This document shows positions 52,274-60,672 of a stretch of DNA of 64,000 bases, piece after piece. Positions within the stretch are counted from its first letter, which is position 1; every line of letters begins with the position of its first letter. Under the pieces are notes generated by a model. The model was not told where the DNA came from. It did not search any database and worked only from the letters and a program-made list of their open reading frames with translations. Position numbers and translations under genes: made by a program. The stretch is from NCBI GenBank assembly GCA_017470935.1, contig JAFUXG010000046.1:62001-126000 (forward strand), written 5' to 3'. Origin of the DNA: Lachnospiraceae bacterium. GTDB lineage: Bacteria > Bacillota > Clostridia > Lachnospirales > Lachnospiraceae.

Positions 52274-52876
52274 TTAATTTTTACTTATATTTTGAAACAA
52301 ATCATCAATTCTATAAATAATAACAAACATAAATGCTGAAATAAGAAGAGAGAATCCTCCCCATTCCATAGTATTATTCCCATCTATACATTCATTACAA
52401 TTTTTAATTAGAGTATTACCGTATAATATTGAATAAGAAATATACATATCATCATCTTCTACAAAATAAACCCCTACTATATCATGCAGATTATGATAAG
52501 CCTCTGAGTATGCATGAATTTTTAATTGATTATTGTTATATGTTATACTGATATCATAATAATGTCCCAAAACCTTAGTTTTAAAAAAACTAAAATTGTT
52601 TGGTTTTGATGCATCAGAAGATATTTCAACAACTTCCCCCTCTGCATATATTCCGTTATTAATACAATATAACGAATACTTATGATTAATATTTAGTCCT
52701 ATTATTATCAATGATATTGCAAGGAATAAAAACAAAAAATTCAATAATGATAATTTCTTCTCATATAGATTCATATCTGAGAAGCTTTTTAGTCCAATAC
52801 CTGATTTTTTCAAAACAATGATACCATATATATATAATATAAATGATACAAAACAACATACAAAAAGAACTCTCAT
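52274..52876 (-). CDS. DUF3592-like membrane protein
   Basis: A protein of 200 residues. Three membrane segments (about 2-22, 46-63 and 175-192) surround an external beta domain (GIYAEGEVVEISSDASKPNNF ... YYDISITYNNNQLKIHAYSEAY). The pattern, membrane segment, 'GEVVEI' strand, 'YDISITYNN' strand, membrane segment, resembles DUF3592 proteins, though identity is not certain. The composition is strongly AT-rich. It may be co-transcribed with the MATE gene. Confidence 0.6.
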   Translation of the reverse strand: MRVLFVCCFVSFILYIYGIIVLKKSGIGLKSFSDMNLYEKKLSLLNFLFLFLAISLIIIGLNINHKYSLYCINNGIYAEGEVVEISSDASKPNNFSFFKTKVLGHYYDISITYNNNQLKIHAYSEAYHNLHDIVGVYFVEDDDMYISYSILYGNTLIKNCNECIDGNNTMEWGGFSLLISAFMFVIIYRIDDLFQNISKN

Positions 52877-52996
52877 GATTACTCAGCCCCTGCTATCTTT
52901 ATATCCGTAGAATATTTATTAATTTTCTTATTTTGAATAATCATATAATAACAATTTTAATCATTATACAAAGATTAACATTTTTATTCAATATAA

Positions 52997-53028
52997 AATC
53001 GAGTAGGAGAAATTGCTCCTACTCGATT
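52997..53028 (-). terminator. Terminator hairpin
   Basis: AATCGAGTAGGAG (52997-53009) pairs with CTCCTACTCGATT (53016-53028) around a 6-nt loop; the minus-strand 3' arm runs into TTTTATAT. It ends the DUF2225 operon. Confidence 0.85.
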
Positions 53029-53050
53029 AAATATGAATAACATATCTGTT

Positions 53051-53161
53051 CTAAAAACTTATATCAATCGGTTTATACAAACTGCTTAATCTGATAGCCT
53101 CAAACATGCTGTAAAACTTATCTGTATCCCTTCCGATTAGGCTATCCAGATTGCGTTCCAT
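53051..53161 (-). CDS. Possible 36-residue ORF coupled to the upstream gene
   Basis: ATG 53161 lies 8 nt after the stop of the 242-residue gene, with GAGAGG close by (spacing about 2 nt, short). It encodes MERNLDSLIGRDTDKFYSM and FEAIRLSSLYKPIDISF, a single amphipathic helix with a hydrophobic end, then TAG just before the terminator. Codon use and position suggest a genuine small gene, but the ribosome spacing is poor. Confidence 0.45.
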   Translation of the reverse strand: MERNLDSLIGRDTDKFYSMFEAIRLSSLYKPIDISF

Positions 53162-53169
53162 TTCCTCTC

Positions 53170-53898
53170 TTATATATAATTAATCGCAAAAGCTCTTGCC
53201 AAATCAATCATCTTTTGCCTGAAATCATCAGGTACAGGATCGTTTTTATATTTTTCTAAGGCTGAAAGCCTTTCATCAGTTTCATCTATTTTACCTGATT
53301 TTATTTTTGCTATTTTTTCCTGAGCAGCTGCTATAATCTCCATACCATGAATTGAATTTTTCTTCTGCTCTATATAATTATCTACATATTTTTGATATGC
53401 CTTATCAAGCTCATTAAGTTCTTCCTCCATGGTAAGCTTTCGGTATCCCTTTTCAGATGAAGAATCTTCTATATATATATCCCTTGTACCTGCCTCATGA
53501 CCTTTTACTATCTCATCATAAAGTCCTTCGTAGGTATTAAGCATATTGTCTGCAGTTTCTTTAACAGAATAGTATCGGGGAATATATTCACCATTTTCAT
53601 CCGGTTCACCATACCTTGAGGGCATTCTGCTTCCAAACAGATAATTATAATCAGTCATTATTATGCCTGATTTTCCGTCATTATGCTGTAATCCGGCGGC
53701 AGAAGTCTTAAGAATACCTTCCTTATAACTTTTAAGTCCGGCATCTGATATATTCACAGTATACGCCTTATCATTTTGCTTAGAATGAGGTGCAGATTGA
53801 CTATTAGCTGTAACAATACGATTCTTTGTCTGCTCAGTTATCTTATTATTTGCAGCATTATAAGCTGCATTGTAACGTGTATAAATCGTTGTACTCAT
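53170..53898 (-). CDS. Uncharacterised protein (MSTTIYTRYNAAY family)
   Basis: A protein of 242 residues, predicted mostly helical and polar, no signal peptide or membrane segment. Short elements: MSTTIYTRYNAAYNAANNKI, a linker, AYTVNISDAGLKSYKEG, NYLFGSRMPSRYGEPDENG and a coiled-coil-like helix (LTMEEELNELDKAYQKYVDN). The first part recalls N-termini of flagellar or secreted substrates, but I do not recognise the family. The start is MSTTIY (53898), with AGGAGG 8 nt upstream; an ATG two codons earlier is too close. It follows the DUF2225 gene. Confidence 0.65.
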   Translation of the reverse strand: MSTTIYTRYNAAYNAANNKITEQTKNRIVTANSQSAPHSKQNDKAYTVNISDAGLKSYKEGILKTSAAGLQHNDGKSGIIMTDYNYLFGSRMPSRYGEPDENGEYIPRYYSVKETADNMLNTYEGLYDEIVKGHEAGTRDIYIEDSSSEKGYRKLTMEEELNELDKAYQKYVDNYIEQKKNSIHGMEIIAAAQEKIAKIKSGKIDETDERLSALEKYKNDPVPDDFRQKMIDLARAFAINYI

Positions 53899-53920
53899 TG
53901 TCATGCCCTCCTTTATATTG

Positions 53921-54760
53921 TTAATCCTCTCCTTTGACATATACCTTTGCTTTGTCCCGAAGACCTAACAGCTTATCCTTGACCTTCTGTGGGGCGGTTT
54001 TATTCCCAAGAACAATATATATATACCGTATTGTTTCCTTATAATCCTTCATCTTATATGATAATACTGATAATAAATAACAAATAGTTGTTTCATCCAT
54101 TCCACATATAGGAAGCTTTTCTTCGGAATAAGCCTTTGCAAAGTCTTTATATGCCAGCTGCATGCAATCATATTCGTCAGCTTCTAATTCCTTACGACGC
54201 CTTAATGTAATCTTATCACTTTCTGATTCAAGATATCCTCTAATCACCCATGAAAGCTTAAGACATGTAAATGCCCTGCGGCTTATCATATCAGAACCTA
54301 CAGCATCACAAAGAATAGCCATTTTATACCGCATTATAGCTTCATCATAGCTATAATTAAAGCCCTCCTCAACAATTCCAGTAAAATGTGGTGAAACATG
54401 TTCACGGATCTTGTCCTTAAATATGCTTGTGGCGGATTCAAAATTCTTGACAAGAGATGCATATCCACATATAGGACACATCAACACATCATATTTCAAT
54501 GGATCGATTTCATTGAAGCGCGGTCTTAGATCATCATCCTGTCCTGCAGGAGTTATCTTACCCGCTCTTACGGCATATGTATCAAAATCAATACCGCAGC
54601 ACGGACATTCAATTGTTTTTACCAAAAGATATTGTGTATCATTAGGACTTCTCCTTCTTTTCGAGGAGCCATAAAGCATTTCGTTTTCCTGCTCGGTAAA
54701 AACTATTGTATCAATATCATTATCAAATCCTAATGAGCTAAGCTCTGATAGTAATTTCAT
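53921..54760 (-). CDS. DUF2225 zinc-binding protein
   Basis: Protein of 279 residues with two CxxC pairs: IECPCCGIDFDTYAVRAGK and YDVLMCPICGYASLVKNF, the DUF2225 signature, then a helical TPR-like half (ETTICYLLSVLSYKMKDYKETIRYIYIVL). Function unknown; members are conserved in Clostridia. AGGAGG precedes ATG 54760. It lies in an operon with the following unknown proteins. Confidence 0.88.
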   Translation of the reverse strand: MKLLSELSSLGFDNDIDTIVFTEQENEMLYGSSKRRRSPNDTQYLLVKTIECPCCGIDFDTYAVRAGKITPAGQDDDLRPRFNEIDPLKYDVLMCPICGYASLVKNFESATSIFKDKIREHVSPHFTGIVEEGFNYSYDEAIMRYKMAILCDAVGSDMISRRAFTCLKLSWVIRGYLESESDKITLRRRKELEADEYDCMQLAYKDFAKAYSEEKLPICGMDETTICYLLSVLSYKMKDYKETIRYIYIVLGNKTAPQKVKDKLLGLRDKAKVYVKGED

Positions 54761-54844
54761 ATATACCTCCTATATAATATCCGACTATAGACAATTAAGA
54801 AGCTCCTTTTCATTTGCTATACCTTGGGCAAATAATAGAAAAGG

Positions 54845-55555
54845 CTACGTTATTTTCCCAACGTATGCTATATAATCCTGCTTAACCTGCTGAAATCTCG
54901 CTTTTGGAATTGAAAGCTGTGTTCCATCCTGTAATGTAAGTACATAATTATTAATACTGCGAATATACTGCATATTAACTAAATAGCTCTGATGTATACG
55001 CAAGAAACCATAACGCTTAAGCATAGTCTCTAACGTATCCAGCTTTTCATATATATGGTAGTATCTGTCTGTTAAATGAATTATGCACTTGTGTCTGTTA
55101 TTTTCTAACATCATGATTTCGGAAATATTGAAACGAATCTCTCCTTCAACGCACGAAAGAAGAATAGTTTTTGAACATTGGCGTATCTCTTCGCAGATAT
55201 CATCCATACACTCTGTAAATGCACTATCCAGATTTTCCTTAAAAAGAAATCTGTTAGCTCTGACCTTATATCCATCCAAAGCATGATCCATTAATGCGGA
55301 TATCAATATAATGGGAACATCCTTGAATATATCTCTGATTTTTTTTGCAAGCATCAATCCGTTCATATCTTCAAGATTGAAATCTACAAAAATCATATCA
55401 TAGATTGCTCCGGATTCCATTTTTTCAATAAAATCTGATCCGTTCATATATTCCGTAATTATGAAACCGATATGATTAGAGACATCATATTCCTCTATCA
55501 TATTTCTTAATTTGTTGCGGTCATCCTCTAGGGTATCACAGATTGCAATTCTCAT
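54845..55555 (-). CDS. LytTR response regulator (AgrA/LytR family)
   Basis: A protein of 236 residues: REC domain (MRIAICDTLEDDRNKL, phosphoacceptor Asp58 in FVDFNLEDMNG, later PIILISA) and a C-terminal LytTR DNA-binding domain (EGEIRFNISEIMMLENNRHK ... FLRIHQSYLVNMQYIRS). Such regulators usually pair with a sensor kinase in quorum sensing or virulence; none is next to it. ATG 55555 follows AAAGGAGGGG; a start at 55576 would lie before that site. A long 5' UTR precedes it. Confidence 0.9.
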   Translation of the reverse strand: MRIAICDTLEDDRNKLRNMIEEYDVSNHIGFIITEYMNGSDFIEKMESGAIYDMIFVDFNLEDMNGLMLAKKIRDIFKDVPIILISALMDHALDGYKVRANRFLFKENLDSAFTECMDDICEEIRQCSKTILLSCVEGEIRFNISEIMMLENNRHKCIIHLTDRYYHIYEKLDTLETMLKRYGFLRIHQSYLVNMQYIRSINNYVLTLQDGTQLSIPKARFQQVKQDYIAYVGKIT

Positions 55556-55827
55556 AAGATCCCCTCCTTTTGACATTTAATCGAAATCCATTTCTTATAA
55601 TGCAAAAACCGTCTGCTATGAATAATTATCTTAGGATTATCTTACAAATAAATCCATAAGAAAATCATATTTCGCTATAGATTCATACAGGAAAATCAAA
55701 AGAAGGTACAACAAATAGAAATATCAAAATATAAAAGAATAATTAAAGATATTCTTTGAGTAGATTAGAAATATAAAATTAGCATAAACCTTCCTTGGTT
55801 CCATAATATAAATCCATTTATATTTTT

Positions 55828-55855
55828 ATAATAACATGTGATTAAAAAATGTCAA
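55828..55855 (-). promoter_or_regulatory. Promoter of the LytTR regulator gene with long leader
   Basis: Minus-strand TTGACA (55850-55855), a 16-bp spacer and TATTAT (55828-55833). The start would fall near 55821, so the leader is about 265 nt before ATG 55555. The leader is AT-rich, and I recognise no riboswitch or T-box in it. The remaining gap to 55927 is likewise AT-rich and unremarkable. Confidence 0.65.
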
Positions 55856-55927
55856 TCAGATAAACAAAAACCGACTGTAAAATAGCATAAAAAGACTTTT
55901 ATTGTAGTCAATTACACATGCAAATGG

Positions 55928-56668
55928 CTATATTTTCTTTATTCCAATAATAAGAATCATCCTGCTGCGTCCATCCTTATATCCATCCACTGCAGCTTTA
56001 AGCGTAGGATAACATTTTGCACCCTCATAATCATTATGAGTACGATAGTACTTTCCTTCTTTTGTAACACACATAGTATGTATCATATCACGTATCGTAT
56101 GTGCATTGTTATAAGACATAAAGATATATGAATTACATTTATTAATAAAATCATTATATTGATTATAGTCCTTTGAATTTACGTACTCTTTAGTGAAATC
56201 TGTAATTTCAATGCTATCATTATATGATGAACAAATACGCATCCAATTCTTATATGTGTAGCATATGATGTTATATCCAATTGATTTCATATATTTTATC
56301 AAAGCAAATGGTGAAGTTCCAAATGCCCCTAAGCATGTAATACCTTTATGTTCAAACCTTTCCAATAATGTTGGAAAATCGGGTTTATTACCCATGGCAA
56401 CAAGAGCGTTATATAAAGCTACAACTTCACAGCTGTTGTAGTCTGCACCATATCTGCTGCCATAAGAAAATTCTGATAATGCCGGCTGGTGTTCTATGTA
56501 TATATCCTTTGAAAATCTGGTTTTATATGACTCCCATGCTATATTGTTACGTTTTAAATGCTCCTCTCTTATTCTTCTTGAAACAGGAATTAAAGAAAAC
56601 ACTCTGTAAAATAATAAAACAAGAGCGTTCTTTATATAATATGTAATTGTAAATGCATGTTTATCCAT
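55928..56668 (-). CDS. Papain-like (C39-type) peptidase candidate, membrane-linked
   Basis: A protein of 246 residues. Near the N-terminus a hydrophobic segment (YYIKNALVLLFYRVFSLIPV), then a domain with candidate catalytic Cys80 (YNSCEVVALYNALVAMG) and His197 (IHTMCVTKEGKYYRTHND, Asn/Asp following). This order, Cys in an N-terminal helix and His then Asn, fits the papain/C39-like fold. No ABC or bacteriocin partner is nearby, but it is close to the LytTR regulator gene. Its ribosome site is weak (AAAGG far from ATG 56668), so the start is uncertain. Confidence 0.6.
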   Translation of the reverse strand: MDKHAFTITYYIKNALVLLFYRVFSLIPVSRRIREEHLKRNNIAWESYKTRFSKDIYIEHQPALSEFSYGSRYGADYNSCEVVALYNALVAMGNKPDFPTLLERFEHKGITCLGAFGTSPFALIKYMKSIGYNIICYTYKNWMRICSSYNDSIEITDFTKEYVNSKDYNQYNDFINKCNSYIFMSYNNAHTIRDMIHTMCVTKEGKYYRTHNDYEGAKCYPTLKAAVDGYKDGRSRMILIIGIKKI

Positions 56669-56768
56669 ATAAAATCATCTGCCTTTATCTGTATTTAGTT
56701 ATGCATGTAACTATTAATATCTATTATTAATAATTAATAACTATAAACAGTTATAAAATACTATAGAA

Positions 56769-56803
56769 AACTCCGGCAGTTTAATTAGAAAGCTGCCGGA
56801 GTG
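56769..56803 (-). terminator. Terminator of the disordered-protein gene
   Basis: AACTCCGGCAGTTT (56769-56782) and AAGCTGCCGGAGT (56790-56802) form a GC-rich stem; on the minus strand it is followed by TTTTC. It lies between the 56838 gene and the C39-like gene. Confidence 0.85.
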
Positions 56804-56837
56804 TAATCACAAAAAATTATTATAAATTTATTATCTG

Positions 56838-57596
56838 CTAGAATTTCGTAAAATCCTGTAAGGTGGACATGATCTCAACTCTTTGCGCTGCGTCAGGAGC
56901 AGTTACTGAATCCTCAGCAAAGGCTTGTTTTATCTGGGCAGCATCCTGTGAAACTCTTTCCATTCCATTAACTGTTGCCATAACCTGCTTAGAAGCATTT
57001 TCGTTATTATCCTGCAGCTCTTCTCTTTCTGTTTCTCTAGCGTTCATTTCCTGATCATAATTATACTTTGAGATTTCACCCTTTAAGTACATCTGCTCTA
57101 ACTGGGTATCAGTATAGCCATTAAAAGAAGTAATATTTGTTACCTTATCATCTGAATCAACAGTATTCAATGTTGAATTCACATCATCAGAATCTTCAAC
57201 GATAATATTTTTTTCATTATCTAAAATATCAATCTTTTTATCTTCCTGAGCTGCCTTTGTCATTTCAACATAATATGAATCCGGCTTAAGCTCATTAATC
57301 GGAGTCTCCTCATCATAAATATCTGCCTGATTAACCACATCCTCAAGCTTATCTGCACCGTCATCACTAACCTGAACAGTATCACCATCCTCTGAAACAG
57401 AAACCACATTCTCCAGTAATTCCTCGCGGATTCTTTCCCTGCGTTCTTCAGAAGACTTACTATCCTCTATCCTATCCTCTTTCTGTATCTCCGGTGTATC
57501 AACAGCCTTGATATTTGAAGAGTTATTGACTTTAGCCGGCGTTACCGGATTATTAACAGGATTGATCTGTGTCTTTGTAACACTAATATCTGCCAT
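56838..57596 (-). CDS. Uncharacterised acidic low-complexity protein (MADISVTKTQ)
   Basis: A protein of 252 residues, strongly acidic, with no membrane segment. It has a disordered N-terminal third (MADISVTKTQINPVNNPV), a charged helix (RRERIREELLENVVSVSEDG), a DTVQVSDDGADKLEDV element and a C-terminal helix (DAAQRVEIMSTLQDFTKF). The 'TV-x-[IV]-SD-x-G' motif recurs in the 53170-53898 protein, suggesting related roles. AGGAGG lies 10 nt before ATG 57596. Gene family not recognised. Confidence 0.6.
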   Translation of the reverse strand: MADISVTKTQINPVNNPVTPAKVNNSSNIKAVDTPEIQKEDRIEDSKSSEERRERIREELLENVVSVSEDGDTVQVSDDGADKLEDVVNQADIYDEETPINELKPDSYYVEMTKAAQEDKKIDILDNEKNIIVEDSDDVNSTLNTVDSDDKVTNITSFNGYTDTQLEQMYLKGEISKYNYDQEMNARETEREELQDNNENASKQVMATVNGMERVSQDAAQIKQAFAEDSVTAPDAAQRVEIMSTLQDFTKF

Positions 57597-57727
57597 ACTA
57601 ATACACCTCCTACAATACAATATGTGTGACAGTTAACATAATTTACATAGTTATATTTTAGTTTAAATGTACGAAAATGTCTAGTGTTTTTTGGAAAAAT
57701 GTCAAAAAACATTTAAAAAATCTATAA

Positions 57728-57837
57728 CTAGAAATCTAGCACAACAGGATTTTTTGAAAAGAACATCGCAATCCACCATACAATAAAGATAAATCCGAAA
57801 AGACTGCTTATCCCTCTTATATATATTTTCTTTGCAT
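57728..57837 (-). pseudogene. Frame-broken small membrane-protein ORF after hflX
   Basis: ATG 57837 starts MQRKYI and stops at TAA within an ATATATAT run. If one AT unit were removed, the frame would continue to a plausible membrane peptide (RGISSLFGFIFIVWWIAMF, then FSKNPVVLDF) ending at TAG 57728. The downstream part is protein-like, so it may be a recent frameshift or a slippery tract. The rest of 57597-57727 is AT-rich, with an IR (TGTTTTTTG/CAAAAAACA) that could terminate hflX. Confidence 0.35.
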
Positions 57838-57838
57838 T

Positions 57839-59083
57839 TCAGAAATATGCCTTAATATAGATACCGTCATCCCTGTATTCTTCTTCAATAACCTCTCCGT
57901 TTTGCTTTATTTCCGATATCTTTGACATCTCGTTATAATCAAATATCCTTTCAATCAGTTGACGGTCTTCCCGAAGAACACTGTCGATTACTTCCGGAAG
58001 CTTGTCAAGTCCTATTCCATCCTTTGCAGAAATGGAAAGATACTTAACGGCACGGATATCGAACAGCCCCATACGCATATCTTCATCAATAATTTTATCG
58101 ATCTTATTGAAAATGGTAATGACCTTCTTGCCTGTAATCCCAAGCTGGTCAAGGGTGTTATAGGCAACCTTCATCTCTGCAGCTCTATTTTCAGAGGACG
58201 CATCAACAACATGAATAATGTAATCTGCGTACTTTGCTTCTTCCAATGTACTTCTGAAAGCGTCGATCAGATTATGGGGGAGCTTTCTGATAAATCCAAC
58301 CGTATCAGTAAGTAAAATCTTCTGTTTCCCTGCAGGTTTCTTATATTCATATACTCTTGTTGTTGTATCAAGGGTTGCAAACAATTTATCCTCAGCTAAA
58401 ATTCCTGCACCGGTAAGGGCATTAAGAAGTGTTGACTTTCCAACATTGGTATAACCCACAATGGCAAATACAGGATATCTTCCCTGTTCCCTGCTGTGTC
58501 TTGTGATTTCTCTGTGGGAGGTCATATCATTTATCTCCCGTTTAAGCTGTGCCACTCTTTTTCTAATAACACGCCGATCCTGCTCTAACTTCTTTTCACC
58601 GGGACCTCTTGTGCCGATACCGCCCCCAAGTCTTGACATGGATGTACCCTTTCCTGTAAGTCTTGATAATCTGTACTCTAACTGTGCCAGCTCCACTTGC
58701 ATTTTACCCTCGGAAGTAACAGCATGTGCAGCAAATATATCAAGGATAACCATTGTTCTGTCCATGACCTTGACATCCAGTTCTTTAGACAGTTTTGCCA
58801 TCTGAGACGGCGAAAGCTCGTCATCAGTAATTATCCCTGTTGCGTTAGCAGCATAAATTAATGTCTTTAATTCATCAATTTTTCCGCTTCCGATATATGT
58901 TGCAGGGTTAAAATGTGGAAGCTTCTGAACAAGTCTTCCCACGACCACGGCACCAGCAGTATTCGCAAGCTCAGAAAGTTCATCTAATGAAGCGTCTGCA
59001 TCATAGGAAGATAAACCGCCTGCTTCCGTATCAACCGCAACTAAGATTACATATTCGATTTCTTCTTTGTTTTCGTATAACAT
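57839..59083 (-). CDS. hflX: GTPase HflX
   Basis: Protein of 414 residues: an N-terminal HflX domain (DELSPSQMAKLSKELDVKVMDRTMVILDIFAAHA), the glycine-rich linker (LGGGIGTRGPGEKKLEQDRR) and the GTPase domain with GYTNVGKSTLLNALTG, DTVGFIRKLPHNLI and NKID. HflX splits stalled 70S ribosomes, for example after heat stress. ATG 59083 is preceded by GGAGAATAC. It is 18 nt from the GT1 glycosyltransferase gene upstream. Confidence 0.95.
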   Translation of the reverse strand: MLYENKEEIEYVILVAVDTEAGGLSSYDADASLDELSELANTAGAVVVGRLVQKLPHFNPATYIGSGKIDELKTLIYAANATGIITDDELSPSQMAKLSKELDVKVMDRTMVILDIFAAHAVTSEGKMQVELAQLEYRLSRLTGKGTSMSRLGGGIGTRGPGEKKLEQDRRVIRKRVAQLKREINDMTSHREITRHSREQGRYPVFAIVGYTNVGKSTLLNALTGAGILAEDKLFATLDTTTRVYEYKKPAGKQKILLTDTVGFIRKLPHNLIDAFRSTLEEAKYADYIIHVVDASSENRAAEMKVAYNTLDQLGITGKKVITIFNKIDKIIDEDMRMGLFDIRAVKYLSISAKDGIGLDKLPEVIDSVLREDRQLIERIFDYNEMSKISEIKQNGEVIEEEYRDDGIYIKAYF

Positions 59084-59101
59084 TTATATATGTATTCTCC
59101 T

Positions 59102-60343
59102 TCAGTCACCCGTCACATATTGCTCAATAGCATCAGCCGCAGCCTTCACGCCTTCCTCCCTGCGAATCCTTTCTCCCGCATCTGTCGCACCCTTATCGTA
59201 TATCCCACTTACCAGATCCTTAAGGGCATTCTCAATCTCCTCCACACTGCACAACCCGTTTCTGATATATAGCGGTGCCGGTCCTGCTCCGATACGGTTA
59301 TCCATTCTTCCGTAGAAATACTGATCAAGTGCCAGCGGTATCACAAGCGTTGGCAGCCCTGCACGAAGCCCTAATCCGTTCGTGGTGTTGCCTCCATGAT
59401 GGACTACCGCCCTGACCTTCTTAAATATATACGAATACGGCACAGCTCCGATGAAATACAGCCTGTCCGTATTGACACGATCTGCATCCGATATCTGCTC
59501 TGCCTGAATAACTGCACGGATTCCTGTGTTCTTAACTGCCTTTAATGTTCTCACCTGAAGCTCGGCAAGCTCCTCTGACTCCGCCTTTCCAAAGGCGACA
59601 AAAATCGGCTTGTCCCCGGCTTCGAGAAATGCCTTCAGCTCCTCCGGTTCATTGTAATCAGCCTCCGCTTCTTCCGGATGATACCAGTATCCGGTCACAT
59701 GGATATGCTCTCCCCATGCAGGATCCGGCTTCATCATTACCCTGCTTGTAGGATAAAATGTAAGCAGCTTCCGACCATTCATCTCAGTGTAGGTGCTGCC
59801 TATCCTCCACTTGGGAAGTCCCACGGATTTTCTCCATTTATTAAGCGCTATCATAGTCATAAGGTTCATTCCTGTGGGAAGACCATTATAGCTTTTCAAC
59901 ACCTTGTCAGAATCATATTCATCCGAATACAGTGAATATTGTCTCGTAGGATCCATCGGGCTGTAAAAATGTCTCACGCATGGAATGCCCAGATACTCTG
60001 CCGCGTGGTACGCAAAGGCAGAACATGTTCCGTACATCACAAGATCGGAGCCCTTTATTGCGGAAAGTGTCTGTTCCATAAATGCAGGATTCTCCTTCTT
60101 CAATTTGAACATTCCCTTCATAAAATCCATACTGGTCTTGTACTCTGCAACAAGATACTGCATTACATGATCGGCATCCGTATCCAGCTTAAAAAACGTA
60201 ACACCCTTCTTCTCTATAAGCGGTTTGAATGCCTCATGTGTGAGAATGCGAAAATCATGTCCCCTCTCTATCATCTCCTCTCCAAGCTCCGCAAGGGGAT
60301 TCACATCCCCACGTGTTCCTACCGCAACTGCTGTAATAATCAT
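59102..60343 (-). CDS. GT1-family UDP-glycosyltransferase (sterol/macrolide glucosyltransferase-like)
   Basis: Protein of 413 residues with the two-domain GT-B layout. N-terminal ITAVAVGTRGDVNPLAELGEEM (GxGxRGDV), then FYSPMDPTRQY, and the C-terminal donor site HHGGNTTNGLGLRAGLPTLVIPLALDQYFYGRMDN matches UGT80/MGT-like enzymes. It probably glucosylates a small hydrophobic acceptor or lipid; the acceptor is unknown. GC content is higher than in the AT-rich genes to its left. GGAGG lies before ATG 60343. Two short ORFs precede it. Confidence 0.85.
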   Translation of the reverse strand: MIITAVAVGTRGDVNPLAELGEEMIERGHDFRILTHEAFKPLIEKKGVTFFKLDTDADHVMQYLVAEYKTSMDFMKGMFKLKKENPAFMEQTLSAIKGSDLVMYGTCSAFAYHAAEYLGIPCVRHFYSPMDPTRQYSLYSDEYDSDKVLKSYNGLPTGMNLMTMIALNKWRKSVGLPKWRIGSTYTEMNGRKLLTFYPTSRVMMKPDPAWGEHIHVTGYWYHPEEAEADYNEPEELKAFLEAGDKPIFVAFGKAESEELAELQVRTLKAVKNTGIRAVIQAEQISDADRVNTDRLYFIGAVPYSYIFKKVRAVVHHGGNTTNGLGLRAGLPTLVIPLALDQYFYGRMDNRIGAGPAPLYIRNGLCSVEEIENALKDLVSGIYDKGATDAGERIRREEGVKAAADAIEQYVTGD

Positions 60344-60350
60344 TTCACCC

Positions 60351-60449
60351 TTAATCCTCCATTTCCGACATTTTACTCAATGAATCAAAGTATTCCAACC
60401 GCATCGTCTTTGCGTCCGAAATAATGTCAAGCTTTATTTTGTTATCCAT
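60351..60449 (-). CDS. Possible 32-residue ORF with TMRLE motif
   Basis: ATG 60449 (overlapping the end of the hydrophobic ORF) encodes MDNKIKLDIISDAKTMRLEY and FDSLSKMSEMED, ending 7 nt before the glycosyltransferase ATG. The AKTMRLEYF element resembles KTMRLELFY at 50759-50848. It could be a leader peptide, a tiny regulator or the tail of a vanished gene. Confidence 0.4.
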   Translation of the reverse strand: MDNKIKLDIISDAKTMRLEYFDSLSKMSEMED

Positions 60450-60505
60450 GCAATCACCTGTACCAAGATACCCACCAGAACACACACCGGCAGTCCGATT
60501 ACCAT
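60434..60505 (-). CDS. Possible 23-residue hydrophobic peptide
   Basis: ATG 60505 encodes MVIGLPVCVLVGILVQVIA then WITK and TAA (60434-60436). It is a single membrane helix with a Lys tail. AAGGGA lies right at the ATG, and AGGAAG further upstream. Its stop overlaps the following ORF's start, and the promoter at 60540-60567 would transcribe both with the glycosyltransferase. Confidence 0.35.
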   Translation of the reverse strand: MVIGLPVCVLVGILVQVIAWITK

Positions 60506-60539
60506 TCCCTTAAGGCTTCCTATTGCATGAAACTCATCT

Positions 60540-60567
60540 ATTATACCAAGCTATAAACAGCGGTCAA
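60540..60567 (-). promoter_or_regulatory. Promoter of the peptide-glycosyltransferase-hflX unit
   Basis: Minus-strand TTGACC (60562-60567), a 16-bp spacer and TATAAT (60540-60545); predicted start near 60533. The gap 60344-60672 holds this promoter, two short ORFs and the ABC terminator. Confidence 0.65.
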
Positions 60568-60580
60568 TGCAAAACATACA

Positions 60581-60618
60581 AAAGTGATATAGTTAGATTT
60601 TTCTAACTATATCACTTT
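60581..60618 (-). terminator. Terminator of the ABC exporter operon
   Basis: AAAGTGATATAGTTAGA (60581-60597) and TCTAACTATATCACTTT (60602-60618) form a perfect 17-bp stem with a 4-nt loop, 55 nt after the permease stop. Confidence 0.8.
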
Positions 60619-60672
60619 ACCAAAACAAATTCAATATATCAATTTTGTGATCACATAGGTTTAAACATAAGT

